Origin: Patescibacteria group bacterium
GTDB lineage: Bacteria > Patescibacteriota > Minisyncoccia > Phycocordibacterales > SIBU01
DNA: 6,498 nt
Direction of reading: 5' to 3'
NCBI GenBank assembly: GCA_018968805.1
Contig: JAGWZX010000038.1
Location: 1-6,498 of the forward strand
The notes below the pieces were generated by a model, which saw nothing but the letters and a program-made list of their open reading frames with translations, was not told where the DNA came from and did not search any database. Each line of letters begins with the position of its first letter. The stretch's first letter is position 1. Positions 4,937 through 6,498 of the stretch are shown here, in pieces. Both the position numbers and the translations under genes were made by a program.

Positions 4937-5014
4937 TGTTTTGAAAAACCTTGGGGACCTAACGGCTTTTATCTTCTCCCCCCCATCAAAGCAAGGCTCT
5001 GCTTTTTCAAAACA
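4937..5014. repeat. Nested inverted repeat downstream of rpsT
   Basis: TGTTTTGAAAAA (4937-4948) is exactly complementary to 5003-5014. Inside it CCTT (4949-4952) can pair with AAGG (4993-4996), and GGGGA (4953-4957) with TCCCC (4977-4981), next to a run of seven C. The fold would be a long interrupted hairpin. No clean T run follows, so it is a poor intrinsic terminator. It could be a small RNA, a processing site or a repeat element. Confidence 0.55.
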
Positions 5015-5051
5015 TTGAGTAGGCCTGACGAGCCGCGCATAGAAATCCGCC

Positions 5052-5098
5052 AGAGGGCGAATATGAGCGTTTTGAGAAGGCGAAGCCGAGCGCCCTCT
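5052..5098. repeat. 8-bp inverted repeat overlapping the end of the 374-residue gene
   Basis: AGAGGGCG (5052-5059) is complementary to CGCCCTCT (5091-5098). The right arm covers two bases of the TAG stop (5097-5099). With the neighbouring repeat this makes most of 4888-5096 structured DNA with no credible gene. A role in separating the converging transcripts is possible. Confidence 0.5.
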
Positions 5099-6221
5099 AC
5101 TGATACATGATAAAACTCGGCGCCGGCGTCAATTTCAAAACTTCCGACGGGGTCATCAGCCGGCCGTACGGCCCGCGCAAATCATTTTTGTAAAATAATT
5201 TGAACCCCGCGAACTGCACCGGTTCATTATAAATCTCTTCGCGATAAGTTTTTATTTTGAGCGATGGCGGGCCCCAGCCGTCCATGTCCATTACAATCTG
5301 GACTTCGGGAAGCGGTTTGATGTCTTTATAACCAGTCACCATGGCGTCGGTAAACCGATGCACGATGAGAATTTTCGGCGGAATATCGTTGGCCTTTACG
5401 ATACCGGCCAAAAAATTCGCGGCGTAATTCACGTCGCCGGCATCCATTGTGCCGATCACCGTGCCGGGCCGACGGCCGTCTTTCATGGAAAATTCCGGGT
5501 CAATTGCAAGATGGACTTGCGGCAATTTTAAGAATGGTCCGAGCGGCGGCAACTCGTCAGCTAAAGTGCTTTTACCGTCTTGAGCATCCAAAATAACGAT
5601 GCCTTTAATCTTAGCCGCCATATCGACGGCTTTCTGAATTTCACTGTCCGGCATGCGGCTCCTATATGTGCCTCCATGCGAACTGGCTTGGGCCGTTACG
5701 GCAATATACTCAATGGCGGGAATAACCGGTGTATCCGGGTCGGCGGCAAACCAAGCGGCTGCTTGCGCTTGTAATTTGGTCAACACTTCAGCCTCAGGAA
5801 ATTCCCCGAGGATTCCCATCTGGGTAGAATAAAAATTACCGTAAAAGGCAACAATCCGGTTAAACGGCAGGAGCGCGCCGTAGTTCGGATAAGTGGCGCG
5901 GACCGGCCAAAGCGGCACTTTTATATGGCGAGGTGTTGATGAGGCCGTACCGGCAGTGGTTGTAGCGAACCAGACATGGCCGGCCGAGGGCGAGATGATG
6001 AGAGAGGAGGTGGCAACATGAGCGATCTCGTACATCTTCAAATCGTACGCCAGAGTGTCAAGTTTGGGTTTGGGAGGCGGCTCGGCGGCCATTTCCGAAA
6101 ATTTATTAAACTGAACGCGGTTGCCGGCATAAACAACAACAATGACTAAGACCGCGGTGACCAGGAAAACGCCGCTCGCTAGCTTGATAAAAAAAAGAGG
6201 TTTTTTACGTTTGTTTTTCAT
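5097..6221 (-). CDS. Membrane-anchored extracellular protein of unknown function, possible TIM-barrel
   Basis: This 374-residue protein begins with a basic MKNKRKK and a hydrophobic helix (about 9-31), then a Pro/Lys linker (about 45-55), so it is probably anchored with its body outside the cell. The C-terminal half alternates strands and helices like a (beta/alpha) barrel: RIVAFYGNF (122-130), PVIPAIEYIAVTAQ (165-178), GIVILDAQDGKS (207-218), VHLAIDPEFSMKDG (236-249), IGTMDAGDVN (256-265), ILIVHRFTDAM (284-294), VQIVMDMDGWG (307-317). Many acidic residues end these strands, as in glycosidase-like barrels, but no catalytic pair can be named. From memory, actinobacterial lipoproteins and Parcubacteria proteins share the DPE...PG..IG and HxF...VQ.V.D.DG pattern. 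ATG 6219-6221 is chosen because the basic-hydrophobic signal follows at once. In-frame ATG 6329 has a better AAAGG site but adds 36 unlikely residues derived from repeat DNA. Confidence 0.8.
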   Translation of the reverse strand: MKNKRKKPLFFIKLASGVFLVTAVLVIVVVYAGNRVQFNKFSEMAAEPPPKPKLDTLAYDLKMYEIAHVATSSLIISPSAGHVWFATTTAGTASSTPRHIKVPLWPVRATYPNYGALLPFNRIVAFYGNFYSTQMGILGEFPEAEVLTKLQAQAAAWFAADPDTPVIPAIEYIAVTAQASSHGGTYRSRMPDSEIQKAVDMAAKIKGIVILDAQDGKSTLADELPPLGPFLKLPQVHLAIDPEFSMKDGRRPGTVIGTMDAGDVNYAANFLAGIVKANDIPPKILIVHRFTDAMVTGYKDIKPLPEVQIVMDMDGWGPPSLKIKTYREEIYNEPVQFAGFKLFYKNDLRGPYGRLMTPSEVLKLTPAPSFIMYQ

Positions 6222-6250
6222 GGTGAGAAATGTTGCGTTAATCTTTGTGT

Positions 6251-6296
6251 TCAGGAATAATTTGCCCACCATCACTCGCAAATTTCCAATACCTGA
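6251..6296 (-). repeat. Leader hairpin A
   Basis: On the + strand TCAGG (6251-6255) pairs with CCTGA (6292-6296), and AATTTGC (6259-6265) with GCAAATT (6278-6284), leaving a 12-nt loop ending TCACTC. It lies about 30 bp before the start codon of the 374-residue gene and is related to hairpin B at 6348-6394. Confidence 0.6.
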
Positions 6297-6305
6297 GCCG
6301 CTTGC

Positions 6306-6317
6306 CCGCCGCGGCGG
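6306..6317. repeat. 12-bp perfect palindrome CCGCCGCGGCGG
   Basis: This self-complementary GC-rich word lies between the two leader hairpins. Read on the - strand it encodes the CPPRRAS stretch of the rejected longer N-terminus, which argues that this part is repeat DNA rather than gene. Confidence 0.6.
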
Positions 6318-6347
6318 ACACGGCCGCATCTCAAACCTTTACTTTGC

Positions 6348-6394
6348 GGTCAGGAAATAATTTCCTCGTCAGTCACTCGGAAATTTTCCCGACC
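6348..6394 (-). repeat. Leader hairpin B, related to hairpin A
   Basis: On the + strand GGTC (6348-6351) pairs with GACC (6391-6394). After one A-C mismatch, GGAAA (6353-6357) pairs with TTTCC (6385-6389). After a 2-nt bulge, ATTTCC (6360-6365) pairs with GGAAAT (6379-6384). The 13-nt loop ends in TCACTC, as in hairpin A. Confidence 0.65.
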
Positions 6395-6453
6395 AGGACT
6401 CGCTTGTTTCGTCTGCCGGTGAAACATAGCTCCGTCTCGCATCCGTATCGAAC

Positions 6454-6473
6454 AATATGAAGCAGTTCATATT
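6454..6473 (+). terminator. AT-rich 8-bp hairpin with T run, beside the tRNA
   Basis: AATATGAA (6454-6461) pairs with TTCATATT (6466-6473) around GCAG. On the + strand it merges into five T (6472-6476), a weak terminator shape, but no + strand gene precedes it. On the - strand it lies 12 nt after the tRNA 3' end without a T run, where it might instead mark the tRNA 3' trailer. Confidence 0.3.
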
Positions 6474-6484
6474 TTTCTATCGGG

Positions 6485-6498
6485 TGCGCCCAGCAGGA
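6485..6498 (-). tRNA. 3' end of a tRNA, cut by the window edge (isotype not determinable)
   Basis: The last 14 bases read on the - strand as TCCTGC TGGGCGC A. This is the 3' side of a T stem (CCTGC, expected partner GCAGG), a seven-base acceptor strand TGGGCGC (expected partner GCGCCCA at the 5' end) and discriminator A. The next bases are CCC, so only the CC of a CCA tail is matched by the genome and the tail is probably added by enzyme. GCGCCCA-type acceptors occur in some tRNA-Arg genes, but the anticodon is outside the window, so the isotype is open. Confidence 0.7.

Noticed and set aside
4895..5110. Open frame of 71 codons on the + strand after rpsT
   Set aside because: It starts at TTG without a binding site, has no recognisable composition or motif, runs through both inverted repeats and overlaps the end of the gene on the other strand.
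6222..6329. ATG 6329 as start of the 374-residue gene
   Set aside because: Its AAAGG site is better spaced, but the extra 36 residues cover the CCGCCGCGGCGG palindrome and hairpin A, and would push the basic-hydrophobic signal inward. It remains a minority possibility.

Overview
The window looks like a piece of a Patescibacteria (Candidate Phyla Radiation, probably Parcubacteria) genome. The grounds are indirect. The murein ligase is short and lacks most of the N-terminal UDP-binding domain. Two secreted or anchored proteins resemble conserved but uncharacterised families that I recall from Parcubacteria. Genes lack convincing Shine-Dalgarno sites, and two carry a perfect TATAAT box exactly 6 nt before the start codon. 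Small palindromic or low-complexity repeats sit inside coding frames. No taxonomic search was possible, so this assignment is inference.

Layout. 1-433 (+): 3' part of a SpoU/TrmH RNA methyltransferase, cut by the window edge. 434-463: short convergent gap with a likely terminator. 464-1399 (-): membrane-anchored extracellular protein with a lamin-tail-like domain. 1509-2480 (-): fpg/mutM. 2494-3831 (-): murE-like ligase. 3908-4489 (-): ruvA. The three genes ruvA, murE and fpg run in one direction, probably as one transcription unit starting at the leaderless-type promoter before ruvA. 4624-4887 (+): rpsT, divergent from ruvA. 4888-5096: gene-free stretch with two inverted repeats. 5097-6221 (-): anchored extracellular protein of unknown function, possibly a TIM barrel. 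6222-6484: gene-free leader with two related hairpins. 6485-6498 (-): 3' end of a tRNA cut by the window edge.

Functionally the genes are housekeeping (DNA repair and recombination, cell wall, ribosome, RNA modification) plus two surface proteins. No mobile-element gene, CRISPR array or defence system is present.

The most unusual content is structural. (a) Two related hairpins lie about 100 bp apart upstream of the 374-residue surface protein, with a G-C pair in one replaced by C-G in the other. (b) A 19-bp perfect inverted repeat lies inside the methyltransferase gene. (c) A 20-bp perfect inverted repeat lies between ruvA and murE. (d) In-frame palindromes lie in ruvA and murE. (e) A heptanucleotide tandem repeat supplies the last codons of murE just before the fpg start. 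(f) A low-complexity insert lies inside fpg. Together they suggest small repeats that spread through, and are tolerated inside, essential genes.
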